Part shown: one piece after another, positions 18,684 through 27,711 of the stretch
Layout of the letters: the number at the start of each line of letters is the position of its first letter
How positions within the stretch are numbered: the stretch's first letter is position 1
DNA from: Pilasporangium apinafurcum
Lineage: Eukaryota > Oomycota > Peronosporomycetes > Pythiales > Pythiaceae
Assembly: GCA_001600495.1 (NCBI GenBank)
Contig: BCKE01000118.1
Location: 1 to 28,009, forward strand
Direction of reading: 5' to 3'
Length of the DNA stretch: 28,009 nt
The notes under the pieces: model-generated
Databases searched by the model: none
Told to the model about the DNA's origin: nothing
Seen by the model: only the letters and a program-made list of their open reading frames with translations
Program-made: the position numbers and the translations under genes

Positions 18684-20153
18684 TTACACGAATATGCGCT
18701 TGCGCAGAACGAACAGATTTTTGTTTCTTTGCTTTTCAACCTGGGAAACACCAAGGAACTTAGACGCAGGAGGAGAACTATAAATCCGAATGGTGTCCTT
18801 ATCTGCCACCATCTTTTGCGTCAATGATTCTTCAGTGCCTTGTGCTTGAATTTTTACGTCAGACGAAGAAATGAACACTTCACCACCAATTTGCCAACGA
18901 TGCATTGCTTTTGGTGTCAAAACAGCAAATCCGAGATGCAGCATGCCACTCTCGATAGATTGTACCGGAGATTTCCCTGCCTATAGTACCGACAATGGAA
19001 CGTCAGTTCAACCCAAGATAAAGCATGCTGAACGATTAAAAACAATGTCACCTACTTCCAGTTGATGCGTAATTTCATCAAATGTCAAGCTTTCTTCGAT
19101 GCTGAACACTCCGCTGCGGAGCCGTTCAAGCATCGTTAACGTTCCTCCAACACAAAATTCACCGCTACTATTCCTCAGGTGACAAGATGAATCAGCCAGG
19201 CTAGAAGGAATAGTAAGAGCTTCACCACATTCTCTGGCAATTGATCGGATATATGTTCCGCTTCCACATACAACCTGAATACTCGCCTAATACGAGAAAG
19301 CACATATGTAAGTGTGTAGTCGTAGTCGATTGGATTATTGAGCTATCAGCACCTCTGGAAAGTCGCTATTCGTGAACTTAAGCAAGTCAATCTTTGAGAT
19401 ATGTACTCTTCGAGGGATCATTCTCACCACCTGTGAGAAAAATTAGTCTTTTATGTGCATAAAACCACTCATCATACCAACAAAAAAGCCATGAACCTGC
19501 CTGGTTCGTTCGCGCAAGTTTGTAGAGGCGTTTACCGTCTTTCTTGATGGCACTGATTCGAGGTGGAACTTGATCTACATGACCAACAAACCTGAATCAT
19601 CATGATCAGCGTATTCCAGCACTTTTCTCATTCTCCACAAAGACTGCAACAACACTACAATGATAAACAACGGTTGACGCACCTTTGCAACGCGCTTCTG
19701 ACTTCTGTTTCCGACAGCCAAGGCACTGAGCGCTCAGTCAGTATTTTCCTGTAGACAAATAAAAAGCCATTTTTGTCGTGCTACTGTCTCGCAATCCAGT
19801 ACTCAATGCATGTCAGGCTTAATACCCTGTAATATCGTCCGAATCAGTCGTGAGACCAAATCGAATCACTCCGGCGTATTCTTTATCGGAGGTTAGATAC
19901 TACATGTCAATTTACAATCAGTAAGCTATAAACATCAAGTGTTCACCACAGCTCCTCGTGAGAACGTGAAAGTGTGTACCTGCAGGAACCTGGTGGCTTT
20001 GCCGAGCGCCACTGTCATTACTCCAGTTGCCATGGGATCGAGCGTACCACCATGGCCGACCTGTCGTGTTTTGAAGAGTTTGCGTACAATTTGCACGCAC
20101 TGATGCGATGTTAACCCTTGTGGTTTGCGCACATTAAGGAATCCGTTGGTCAT
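18684..20153 (-). CDS. TruB/Pus4-type tRNA pseudouridine-55 synthase, 7 exons, 336 aa
   Basis: Exons: 20153-19980, 19899-19826, 19748-19683, 19591-19501, 19430-19353, 19286-19056, 18980-18684. TruB-family enzymes isomerise uridine 55 in the T-loop of tRNAs. Family landmarks are [26 protein letters not shown] with catalytic Asp39, [47 protein letters not shown] and [18 protein letters not shown]. The final exon gives a PUA-like C-terminal segment. The usual GHTGTLDP is GHGGTLDP here. Cytosolic/nuclear versus mitochondrial location cannot be decided because no targeting peptide is visible. The intron 19431-19500 needs a GC donor. It is head-to-head with topoisomerase III across 150 bp. The alternative family member dyskerin/Cbf5 is excluded by length and lack of the KKx tail. 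Confidence 0.92.
19431..19500 (-). other. GC-AG intron in the TruB-type gene
   Basis: After KLARTNQ the sequence reads CAG|GCAGGTTC. The downstream exon opens with [12 protein letters not shown] after CTCACAG. Using the GT four bases later gives the wrong phase and an early stop. The GC donor gives a clean phase-0 join matching the TruB fold. Confidence 0.65.
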
Positions 20154-20303
20154 CTTGCTTCCCAGAATGTTGCATGATGGTTATCGTCATAGTTGCACCA
20201 CCTATAATTGGATAGAAATCCTCTTTCTGCTATTATTTCATCCAATGAGCGTCCTTTTCAACGCTGCCATTGGCGCCAAATTTCTAAAGTGTCGTGTGCC
20301 AAG
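20154..20303. promoter_or_regulatory. Divergent promoter, TruB / topoisomerase III
   Basis: 150 bp between the start codons. It contains CCAAT-type boxes at 20207-20211 (ATTGG), 20242-20246 (CCAAT) and 20269-20273 (ATTGG). The last merges into the palindromic E2F-like site described separately. Such short spacing implies overlapping or bidirectional control. Confidence 0.45.
20269..20280 (+). promoter_or_regulatory. E2F-like site upstream of topoisomerase III
   Basis: ATTGGCGCCAAA differs from the canonical E2F/DP palindrome TTTGGCGCCAAA at one base and ends 23 bp before the ATG at 20304. E2F/DP drives S-phase genes in plants and animals. Control of a replication/repair topoisomerase is plausible but inferred. 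Confidence 0.45.
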
Positions 20304-23300
20304 ATGAAAGTGCTAAACGTAGCGGAGAAGCCGTCCGTCGCGAAGGAGATCGCCAATATTTTATCCTCTGGACACTCCCAACGGGTACGAAAGCATATTT
20401 ATTTCCCTATATCGTCAGGCTTTCTTTTTTCTTCACATACGTGTGCTGTATCCATGCGACTATAGCGCCAGGGATATTCACAATACAACCCCATTTACGA
20501 GTTTCCATATCAATTGCAGAACCACAATGTACAGATGGTTGTGACGTCCGTCACAGGCCATTTGATGGAGATCGACTTTGACGCCAACTATCGGTATATA
20601 AATACACGACACTTATTATCACAGTACGGTTCGTCTTGTTGTACTATCAAACTTTTTGTGTAGCAATTGGCACTCCTGCAACCCAGCGGACCTCTTCACG
20701 GCACCAATCAAGAAAAGAATACGCAGTGATGAAACACAAAAGAAAATCGAAAGAACGCTGACAACAGAAGCACGCCAAAGTCAAGTACATGTTGCATTTG
20801 ATCTGAGAAATGCGTACCGGATTGATCATCAGCGATGCTGACTGGTGAAATGTGCTGATTGGTGTACGTAGTGGCTTGTTCTCTGGCTCGATTGCGATCG
20901 CGAGGGCGAAAACATCGCCTATGAAGTGAAGAGGATTTGCGAGGGAGTAAATTCGCGGCTTCGCGTGTTTCGAGCCAAATTTTCTGCGCTTATTCCACGA
21001 GATATTGTGCATGCAGTCCAGAACCTTTCTATACCGAACGAGAAACTTTCGCTTGCATGCGATGCTCGAGCTGAAATTGATCTCCGCATCGGTGCTGCAT
21101 TCACACGATTCCAGACAATGCGTATCCAGAAGCGATTCCCTTCATTAAATAAAGAGAAGGGAGTGATCAGCTACGGCCCCTGCCAATTCCCAACACTTGG
21201 CTTTGTCGTGGAGCGCTATTTAAAGATCCAAAATTTTGAAAAAGAGTCTTTCTACTCCATCACAGTCACGCATCGACAGGATAACCAACCCGATGCACCT
21301 ACTACAACCTTCAAATGGAAACGTGATCGACTATTTGATCGGTTGGCATGTTTGTGCATCTATGAATGTTTAGCAGAAAACCCGACAGGAACGATCGAGT
21401 CCATTGATAAGCGACCAACATGGAAACGCAAGCCGCTGCCATTGACTACGGTGGAGCTTCAGAAACGAGCGTCTCGATGGCTCCGCATCTCATCGGAACA
21501 GACCATGAAGGCAGCAGAGAGCCTGTACAACAAGGGGTACTTGAGTTATCCACGTACTGAAACCAACAAATTCAAGGAAGGTACCGATCTCATGGGGCTA
21601 ATCAGGTTACACGAAAACCACGAACAGTGGGGCACATATGTATCGCAGCAACTACTTTCTGGAGGAAAATTCGAGTTTCCACGTCATGGAGGTGGTGACG
21701 ATCAAGCCCATCCACCTATTCATCCGACAAAATGCGTCTCTCTCAGCTCCATCACAGATCACAACGAAAAAAAAGTGTACGAATTTGTGACATTACATTT
21801 CCTTGCATGTTGCAGTAAGGATGCGAAAGGAAATCAAACGAACGTGCAAATGAAGATTCTGGACGAAGGCTTCACTGCATCGGGGCTGATGATTGAAGAG
21901 CGAAACTACTTGGACATATATAAATACGAAAAATGGAGCGCCTCTGCGATTCCTGTGTATTCTCAAGGCGATACGTTTCAGCCGACGTCGTTAACGATGT
22001 CGTCAGGAGAAACAGCGCCACCACCGTTGCTTTCAGAGGCTGACTTGATTGCGAAGATGGATTCCAATGGAATTGGCACGGATGCAACCATCGCAGAACA
22101 TATCAAGACTATTCTCAAACGCGACTACGCAGTGAAAGTAAATAACAACACGCAGTTCAAGCCAACAACTTTAGGTCTGGCATTAGTTCTTTCCTATGAG
22201 CAAATGGGGCTCGATCTGGCGAAGCCTGCTCTCCGCGCAGCGGTAAGAACTCATCTGGAGGATTGTATGGTTGTAATAGGACTGAGCGTGTTTTCATATC
22301 TCTTATTTTGAGCAGATGGAAAACGACTGTAAAGCAATATCGCTTGGCCAAAAAGATATCAAGAATGTCATCGAATCATGTATGAATCAGGTGAGAGTCA
22401 AATTATAGAACGAAATACGTTTAAATATGATATTTACGTTTGCACCCATTCATGTGTGTGCTATTAGATGAAGGAAATCTTTTTTAATGTTTTCCGCAGT
22501 GCTGATGTAATGGATCAAACATTCGCGGAGTATTTTGATCAACCAGTTCAAGAAAATACTAGTAACAATGGATGGTCAACGCAATACCAAGAAAATCAGC
22601 GAGTTCAACACCTAGACAGTCGTGAGTCGTCCGAATCGCAACAAATATTGCATTCGTCAACTAGTCGGCCACGAACCTTGAATCCTCGAGAAGTTGCCCA
22701 TACGAATCACGATCATGGTGACCCGTCCAACTCTGTCAATTTTACTGGAAATACTGGTGATCGAACTGCAACTAGGTCTTTTGGAAATCCAACCAGTAAC
22801 TTTGGTAGCGAAAACCTCGAGATTCCGCGATGTGAAAATCATGGACTTCCATGCGTAGAGCGAGAAGTGATTCGAGACGGGCCAAACAAAGGGCGAATGT
22901 TTTTTAAGTGTTCTCTTCCACCGAATGAACAATGTGACTTTTTCGCGTGGGTTAGTGACTTGAATGTTGCCACTGCTGGTGGTCCTGTCATCAAATGCTC
23001 TGGACACGATGAATTGTGTGTTGAACGCACCGTGAAGAAGGAAGGTGCAAATAAAGGACGGTGCTTTTATTCTTGTCGAAGAAACCAGGCAGAAAACTGC
23101 GGATTTTTCCAATGGAAGGATGAGGTCGCACAAATTTCCGTCCAGCCTTCTGCTCGTTCTTCATTTTCCTCGACGAGTGCAAACAGTGATCGAAATATCC
23201 CGAGATGTTCTGGTCATGACATCCCTTGTGTCTCACGTATCACGAGGAAACCAGGAGAGAACCAGAACCGTGAGTTTTACGTCTGTAGCCGTCCTGCTTC

Positions 23301-23550
23301 GGAGAGTTGTGGCTTTTTTGTGTGGAAAGATGAAGTCCAAACAGTGCAGCGAGGTCATCAAACTTCTTCCTCAGCAAGATCACGAAAACGTCAACAACCG
23401 GCAAACACTGACAGTGAGTCTCCACAATGCGACTGTGGCCTCCCTGGAATCCTGTTGACATGCCGGAACGGAGCCAATAAAGGTCGCACGTTTTACAAAT
23501 GTCCGAACCAACAGGACGCACAGTGCAACTTCTTTTTGTGGGCAACGTAA
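20304..23550 (+). CDS. TOP3A: DNA topoisomerase III alpha with four GRF zinc fingers, 6 exons, 950 aa
   Basis: Exons: 20304-20384, 20472-20593, 20664-20784, 20872-22242, 22316-22390, 22468-23550. Type IA topoisomerases pass single strands. Top3 alpha works with a RecQ helicase and RMI1 to dissolve Holliday junctions, and in mitochondria it separates genomes. The TOPRIM domain shows VLNVAEKPSVAKEIA and WLDCDREGENIAYEV. The active site GYLSYPRTETN has catalytic Tyr at about 334. SNGIGTDATIAEHI and KPTTLGLAL complete the core. After a disordered linker come four GRF fingers. The first three are of APE2/NEIL3 type (C-x2-H...C...C, for example GPNKGRMFFKC). The last is of Top3 type (CDCG...NKGRTFYKC...CNFFLW). 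The Top1-type zinc ribbons seen in animal Top3 alpha are absent. Human length is 1001. Confidence 0.96.
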
Positions 23551-23682
23551 TTCGTCAGGTGGATAGAGAGAAACGTTAACAATCTATGTTGTGTTCATTT
23601 ATAACAACCAAAATTAAATAATTTGCCACTACAGTCGTACAACGCTCTGTCTTTCTACATGCTCAAAGCGCTAGTTCACGTG

Positions 23683-24315
23683 TTAATCGAACGCATGGTC
23701 CATTGCGCTAGATGCCTCCATCATCGCAGCGACTACTGGCAGCATGGCCGTCATACCTCTATGTTGATGGCGTGGGGGATCGCAGAGGAAGAAAAACGCA
23801 CCTAAGAGCGCAATCTCGCTGTCTTCTTCGTGTGTCATGTTCTTTGCGCATTGCAGCAGTTCAGACACGATGTCCACATCTTCGTTGTGACGCTCTTCCA
23901 GCATGAGCGCCATATATTCGGATAGTTGCTCCATCGGGTCCTTCAGCTCCAAAATACGCTTCATAACGTCAATACGCTGCTGGACTTCCCGCTCAGCCGC
24001 CTCCATATGTGTCTCTATGATTCTGGCGCGCTTAAGATACCGCAGTCGCTCACGTTCGTGGCTGTCGAGATCGTTTGCTTCTTCATCGTACGCGGTGACT
24101 CCTGCGTCTTCACGTTCAAGGCTCTGCTGACGCATGGGTAACTCGAAGAGCGATGCGTCCTGCTCGTTCTGTGCGGCGATGTGCCGCTGAATATGCTCCT
24201 CCAGCCCGTCAGATGTGTCACCCACCACCAGTTCGTCTTCACCGTAGACTAGGACAGGGTCACTGTCGGCGTCGTTCACCATTGGCACAAGCTGCAGGAA
24301 ATTGTCCATTTTCAT
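23683..24315 (-). CDS. Unrecognised acidic helical protein, 210 aa
   Basis: One uninterrupted frame from an ATG at 24315 (a second at 24309). It is rich in Glu, Asp and Met, with long predicted helices. The middle (about 85-150: HERERLRYLKRARIIETHMEAAEREVQQRIDVM and on) looks like a charged coiled coil. The last 60 residues alternate Ala/Leu/Met hydrophobics with a short aromatic patch (AFFFLCDPP). No catalytic motif, signal peptide or membrane helix is obvious and I do not recognise the family. It converges with topoisomerase III (132 bp between stops). Its 5' flank borders the transposon, so it is the last intact host gene here. Length and absence of stops support a real gene. Confidence 0.7.
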   Translation of the reverse strand: MKMDNFLQLVPMVNDADSDPVLVYGEDELVVGDTSDGLEEHIQRHIAAQNEQDASLFELPMRQQSLEREDAGVTAYDEEANDLDSHERERLRYLKRARIIETHMEAAEREVQQRIDVMKRILELKDPMEQLSEYMALMLEERHNEDVDIVSELLQCAKNMTHEEDSEIALLGAFFFLCDPPRHQHRGMTAMLPVVAAMMEASSAMDHAFD

Positions 24316-24618
24316 CAATTCAATCAAGCGCACAGTATAGACACAGGCTGCATACGTTCATAATACAGTAACTTTTCGATTAGTTTAATTAATGTGTTTG
24401 AATAGTTTTCTTTTTGAAGAAGATAAAACATATACACCATTTCAAAATGTAAATTAAAAAAATACGTCACCATTTGAAAAAAAATGAAACGAATATGCAA
24501 TTAGCGAATATAACAGTCACAAAACGAATATAACATGTAAATTTCTTTTGTGCTGGTAAACAACAGCGTTGTGACGAGCGACCTTAATACCGACGCTACT
24601 GTTATGTATTATATAGTA
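24316..24618. other. AT-rich flank between host gene and transposon
   Basis: About 300 bp of AT-rich sequence that must include the promoter of the 23.7-24.3 kb gene. An 11-bp direct repeat CGAATATAACA occurs at 24505-24515 and 24525-24535, with a partial third copy at 24490. No gene is visible. The end (TA at 24617-24618) is the left target duplication of the Tc1-type element. Confidence 0.5.
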
Positions 24619-24837
24619 CAGTCACAGCAATAAAGATAGAGGTACCATGTTTTTCTAACTTTTTGCGAATAGTATTGCGCCGTTTCAAATAAAATTATTA
24701 TGGATTATACCCAATAACGTAAGCTTTCTGCTGGTGCTTTTTGCGCGCGAAACGACAAAGTGTATCGTGCAAATTAACAAAAACACATCAGGTGGGTGTC
24801 TAGAGGCTGACAATAAAGATAGAGGCACCGAGTGTTA
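24619..24837 (+). repeat. Left inverted arm with outer and inner direct repeats
   Basis: The outer direct repeat is at 24628-24646 and the inner one at 24811-24829; they differ at one of 19 bases. Positions 24643-24817 match the complement of 27302-27476 with about six mismatches. Positions 24810-24837 match the complement of 26938-26965 exactly. The transposase stop codon (24800-24802) and its last codons lie inside this arm. Confidence 0.88.
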
Positions 24838-25852
24838 TCTTCAAAATGTAAACACGTGTAGCAGCTCTGAGACGCTCAAACTCAACATTAGTAATCGGTA
24901 ACAGATCCTTTACGCTCAACCACCTGGATACACCTTTTTTCATTGTCTGCACCAGCTGCTTCAGATAATTGGTATCCAGATCGTACCAAGCATCTTCGAT
25001 CACCTTTTTAAGCTCTTTTTTCGTGCCATATTGCATACTGTTGTCGTAAATAGCGCACACGAGCTTCCCCCAAACATTTTCAATAGGATTAAGGTCTGGA
25101 GGCTTTGGTGGCCAGTCCTGAACCGCGATTTGATGGCTTTCCGACTACTCTTTCGTCCACTTAGCTCGGTGAATAGGCACACCATCTTGCTGAAACACAT
25201 ACCCAGATTGGTGCACGAACTGCGCAAACGGTACCAGGTTGTCTTGCAGGGTTTGGACGTACTTCCTGGTGTCTTGGATACCCTCGAGCGTCACCAGAGC
25301 AGACTGACCTTTGCTACTGAAGGCAGCCCAGACCATGACATTGCCCCCACCCATCTGCCGTCTTGAAAATATTTCTGGTTGCTTCCGGAGATCTCCCCAG
25401 TAAAATTTGAAGCCATCTGGGCTGTCTAAGTTAAATTTCTTCTCGTCGCTGAACACGACGTCGTCCCATTTCTTCTCCATGTCGACGTAATCTACTGCCC
25501 AGCTCAGCCGTTTCTTCTCATGTGTAACTGTCAGTATCGATGCACCTTTACGCTTTTGAAACTTGAATTCCCCACTCCTTGACAGTAACTGACGTACTCG
25601 CCTGCTCTTCACAGGCAGATCCAGGTCATGAACGAGATTGGACGACGACTTACCGGTCTTTGAGGCCTCTCGAAACAGCAGTCGAGTTGTCTTGATGCTC
25701 ATTTTTGGTGGCCATCCAGTGGATTTTTTCTTGTCATAGTCATTCAGCTGTTTTACAAACGCATTTATAGCGTTAGGGAAACGTTTTAGCAGACGATCAA
25801 TCTCTCGATTGCTCATTTGCTCCTTCTTCGCATTCAATATGTGACGAAACAA
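24800..25852 (-). pseudogene. Tc1-type DD34E transposase with one in-frame stop
   Basis: One reading frame encodes a Tc1 transposase from about 25816 (first ATG, MSNREIDRLL) to the stop at 24800. An N-terminal helix-turn-helix region leads to the catalytic core. The first acidic residue is in VVFSDEKKF, the second in FQQDGVPIH, and the third in PDLNPIENVWGKL. Exactly 34 positions separate the second Asp from the Glu, which defines the Tc1 DD34E family. A single TAG at 25145-25147, between second and third catalytic residues, truncates the protein; no frameshift is seen. The reading frame stays open upstream of the ATG to 25852, so a few N-terminal residues may be missing. The element is probably non-autonomous but recently active, given the intact frame elsewhere. 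Stop read-through is an untested alternative. Confidence 0.88.
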
Positions 25853-26937
25853 CTCAAATAAACTAGAATAGAAGGTGACTTAAAATAGTGTGTTACCTTC
25901 TACAGTTTAAATAGTATAAAACAGTTTTTGGGGGGTGTTAGTATCGTTATGGTACCAGTACCAGGCAGCGGCCTCATATCAGTGATGCGGCTCTATGGCG
26001 TCATCACGTCAGAATCTCATCAGATTATTGGATCGTTAGAATTAGGATCAGTAGTTGCATGTTTAAACTTACTCAGAGTTCTCAATTTTCCTGGTAAATA
26101 ATACGTCTTGAGAAAACCCACGTCTTCCAGGTTTGCATTTGTTGGACCATTAAGTATACAGGAAATACTTGGTCCTTGCATAGTGTGTGCTTGGGAAGAT
26201 ATTTCCCGAAAGAAGTGCGTCAGGGGAAAGGTTCAGTCCCAACTCTGACTTTCATATTATCTGTGTTGAGTGATATCATTAGTTGTCTAGTGGTTCGAGT
26301 AGGTTAGGACCACTTTGCATTTCATATATAAAAGGAATTGTTTGTCGATTAATAGCTTCATTGGCCTCGTACGTTGAAGTATCCGTACGGGCATTGGTCT
26401 CTAGCGTATAGACGACTGTGCGACTAGATTGACCTTGTGTATTGAGTGCACGTATAGGGCCTCTCTTGCCTGGGCCGACGAAATAACAAGACAAAGGCCC
26501 TACCTTCTTCTTGCGGATCACGTCTTTTGACGTCACAGGGTCATATATCGCATTACTGCGGATAAAAGAACCAAAGAAAAGGGGTACACAACGTGAGCGT
26601 GCTAGCTGTGTGCACGGAAGTTATATTGATCTATAACTTACGAATACACTCTTCGAGCCCCAGACCGATTGCACCCCTTTCCAGGTAGTCTGAGTGCTCC
26701 AACTAACTACAATCGGGTTATCTTTTGGTCCAGGAACTGTGTTCCCGGTCCAGAAGCCCAACCACTTCGTCACAAATATCAGTCGTTGTTTTTTGGAGCT
26801 AAGCGACTTGTCTCTTCCCATGTGTACCGGTTGCTTATGCGATCACAGAACAACAAACGATATAGCAGAGGCCATATTAGTTTATATGATTTACAGATTC
26901 GTCATCAGGCGCGCACACAGATGTACAAATCCGTATC
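25853..26937. other. Unassigned interior of the Tc1-type element
   Basis: About 1.1 kb between the transposase start and the right inverted arm, not expected in a standard Tc1 element. It could be element-specific DNA or an older nested insertion whose borders I cannot find. A G-run followed by TGTTAG near 25932 and a minus-strand two-exon frame (26279-26821) are the only landmarks. No RNA gene is evident. Confidence 0.4.
26279..26821 (-). CDS. Possible two-exon ORF inside the element, 168 aa
   Basis: An ATG at 26821 opens a basic N-terminus (MGRDKSLSSKKQR). The frame runs to VF at 26642, where a consensus donor GTAAGT occurs. A 36-nt intron (26606-26641) ending CACACAG joins it in phase to a second frame ending at 26279 with QSGPNLLEPLDN. 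I recognise no family. The tempting points are the perfect donor and the frame-preserving join. Against it are the very short intron, the position inside a transposon and no conserved motif. It may be a captured host fragment, an accessory element gene or chance. Confidence 0.2.
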
Positions 26938-26962
26938 TAACACTCGGTGCCTCTATCTTTAT

Positions 26963-27301
26963 TGTAAGGATTAAAGACTTTTATATCTTGACGTCCCTGG
27001 TTCGAATCACACAAGTTCATAATTTTGCATATCAAGCTACATATCTGATATTGTTATGATTTCTACATTTACGAAAGCGTAATTATTGTATTTACGAAAG
27101 TGTAATTACTATATTTACGAAAACGTAATTACTAATTTACGAAAGCGTAATTACGAGGTAATCATTGCATGTTTATGTGTAAGGAAGAATGGTTGGTTCT
27201 TAGGCCAATAAGAAATGAATGGTTAGAAAGAAAGAGAGTAGTGCAAGCTAAAACAATAATCTCACTTTTCAATTTACCTTCAAACACTCAAGCTCCTTAC
27301 A
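26963..27301. mobile_element. 339-bp solo-LTR-like insertion in right arm
   Basis: The insert begins TGTAAGGA and ends TCCTTACA, the TG...CA termini of an LTR with 8-bp terminal inverted repeats. It is flanked by the 5-bp duplication TTTAT (26958-26962 and 27302-27306). Deleting it with one duplication restores the right arm to the sequence expected from the left arm (CTTTATTGTCAGCCTC). No internal retroelement genes remain, as for a solo LTR left by recombination. A small TIR element with 5-bp duplication is the alternative. Contains the palindromic tandem array at 27067-27157. Confidence 0.75.
27067..27157 (+). repeat. Four tandem 22-23-bp palindromic repeats
   Basis: Units begin at 27067, 27090, 27113 and 27135, each ATTTACGAAAGCGTAATTA-like. 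Each unit is itself an inverted repeat (TTACG, AAAG loop, CGTAA). Copies differ by one to three bases, partly as compensating or single changes in the CG step. Inside the solo-LTR-like insert this could be an enhancer-type array or a hairpin-forming region. Confidence 0.9.
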
Positions 27302-27709
27302 TTTATTGTCAGCCTCTAGACACCCACTTGATGTGTTTTTGCTAATTTGCACGATACACTTTGTCGTTTCGCGCGCAAAAAGCATCAGCAGAAAGCTTAC
27401 GTTATTGGCTATAGTCCATAATAATTTTATTTGAAACGGCGCAATACTATTCGCAAAAAGTTAGAAAAACAAGGTATCTGTAAGGTTGCCACCTTACTTT
27501 GCGCAGTAGATAGGAAATTGAGAAGTGAATTTATTATAGAGTCTTACCTGTTTTCCTGCCACGCCTTTACCATGCTACGCTTCTACCTCTACTCTCTACG
27601 TCCATGAATAATATATGCAGTTTAACATATGAAAATACATGCCACTAGGTAACTCTAACTGTAAGTCGGTTAACCGGTTACAGTATCCCTATCTTTATTG
27701 CCGGGACTG
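27302..27709 (-). repeat. Right inverted arm, interrupted
   Basis: Complement of the left arm. The inner direct repeat has been split off: its other part lies at 26938-26962, beyond the solo-LTR-like insert. The outer direct repeat is at about 27684-27700, separated from the arm body by the 207-bp TA-flanked insert. Subtracting that insert restores the 183-184-bp spacing seen on the left. Confidence 0.85.
27477..27683. mobile_element. 207-bp TA-flanked MITE-like insertion
   Basis: In the left arm the sequence reads continuously from AAAACATGG through TA to CCTCTATC (complement). In the right arm a 207-bp segment sits exactly at that TA and duplicates it (27475-27476 and 27684-27685). Its ends share only a short CTGTAA inverted repeat. 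A TA duplication points to a Tc1/mariner-type MITE, possibly mobilised by a related transposase. No ORF. Confidence 0.65.
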
Positions 27710-27711
27710 TA

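Larger units (their letters stand above)
24619..27709 (-). mobile_element. Tc1/mariner element of IR/DR type, disrupted
   Basis: The element starts CAGTCACAGCAATAAAG at 24619 and ends with the complement (CAGTCCCGGCAATAAAG) at 27709. It is flanked by TA at 24617-24618 and 27710-27711, the standard Tc1/mariner target duplication. Long inverted arms carry two direct copies of CAATAAAGATAGAGG about 183 bp apart (24628 and 24811), the IR/DR layout best known from fish Tc1 elements. The arms are about 97% identical by eye over 174 bp. The transposase is on the minus strand at the left. Two later insertions (26963-27301 and 27477-27683) have lengthened the right arm. Removing them and their duplications leaves about 2.54 kb, longer than typical Tc1 (1.3-1.7 kb). 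About 1 kb of unexplained interior accounts for the excess. Confidence 0.88.

Noticed and set aside
25145-25852. Treating the transposase as two separate genes
   Set aside because: The downstream part is in the same frame and carries the third catalytic residue at exact DD34E spacing, so it is one gene with a stop.
26288-26312. GGTTCGAGTAGG with nearby GGACCAC, resembling part of a tRNA or primer-binding site
   Set aside because: No cloverleaf and no adjacent LTR terminus; treated as chance.
25932-26941. A TGTTAG...CTAACA span that could be a 1-kb LTR after a G-rich tract
   Set aside because: No target duplication (GGGGG versus CTCGG). The right TAACA is already explained as part of the Tc1 inner inverted repeat.
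26998-27008. tRNA B-box-like GGTTCGAATC
   Set aside because: No matching A box, anticodon arm or acceptor stem can be built around it, and it lies inside the solo-LTR-like insert.
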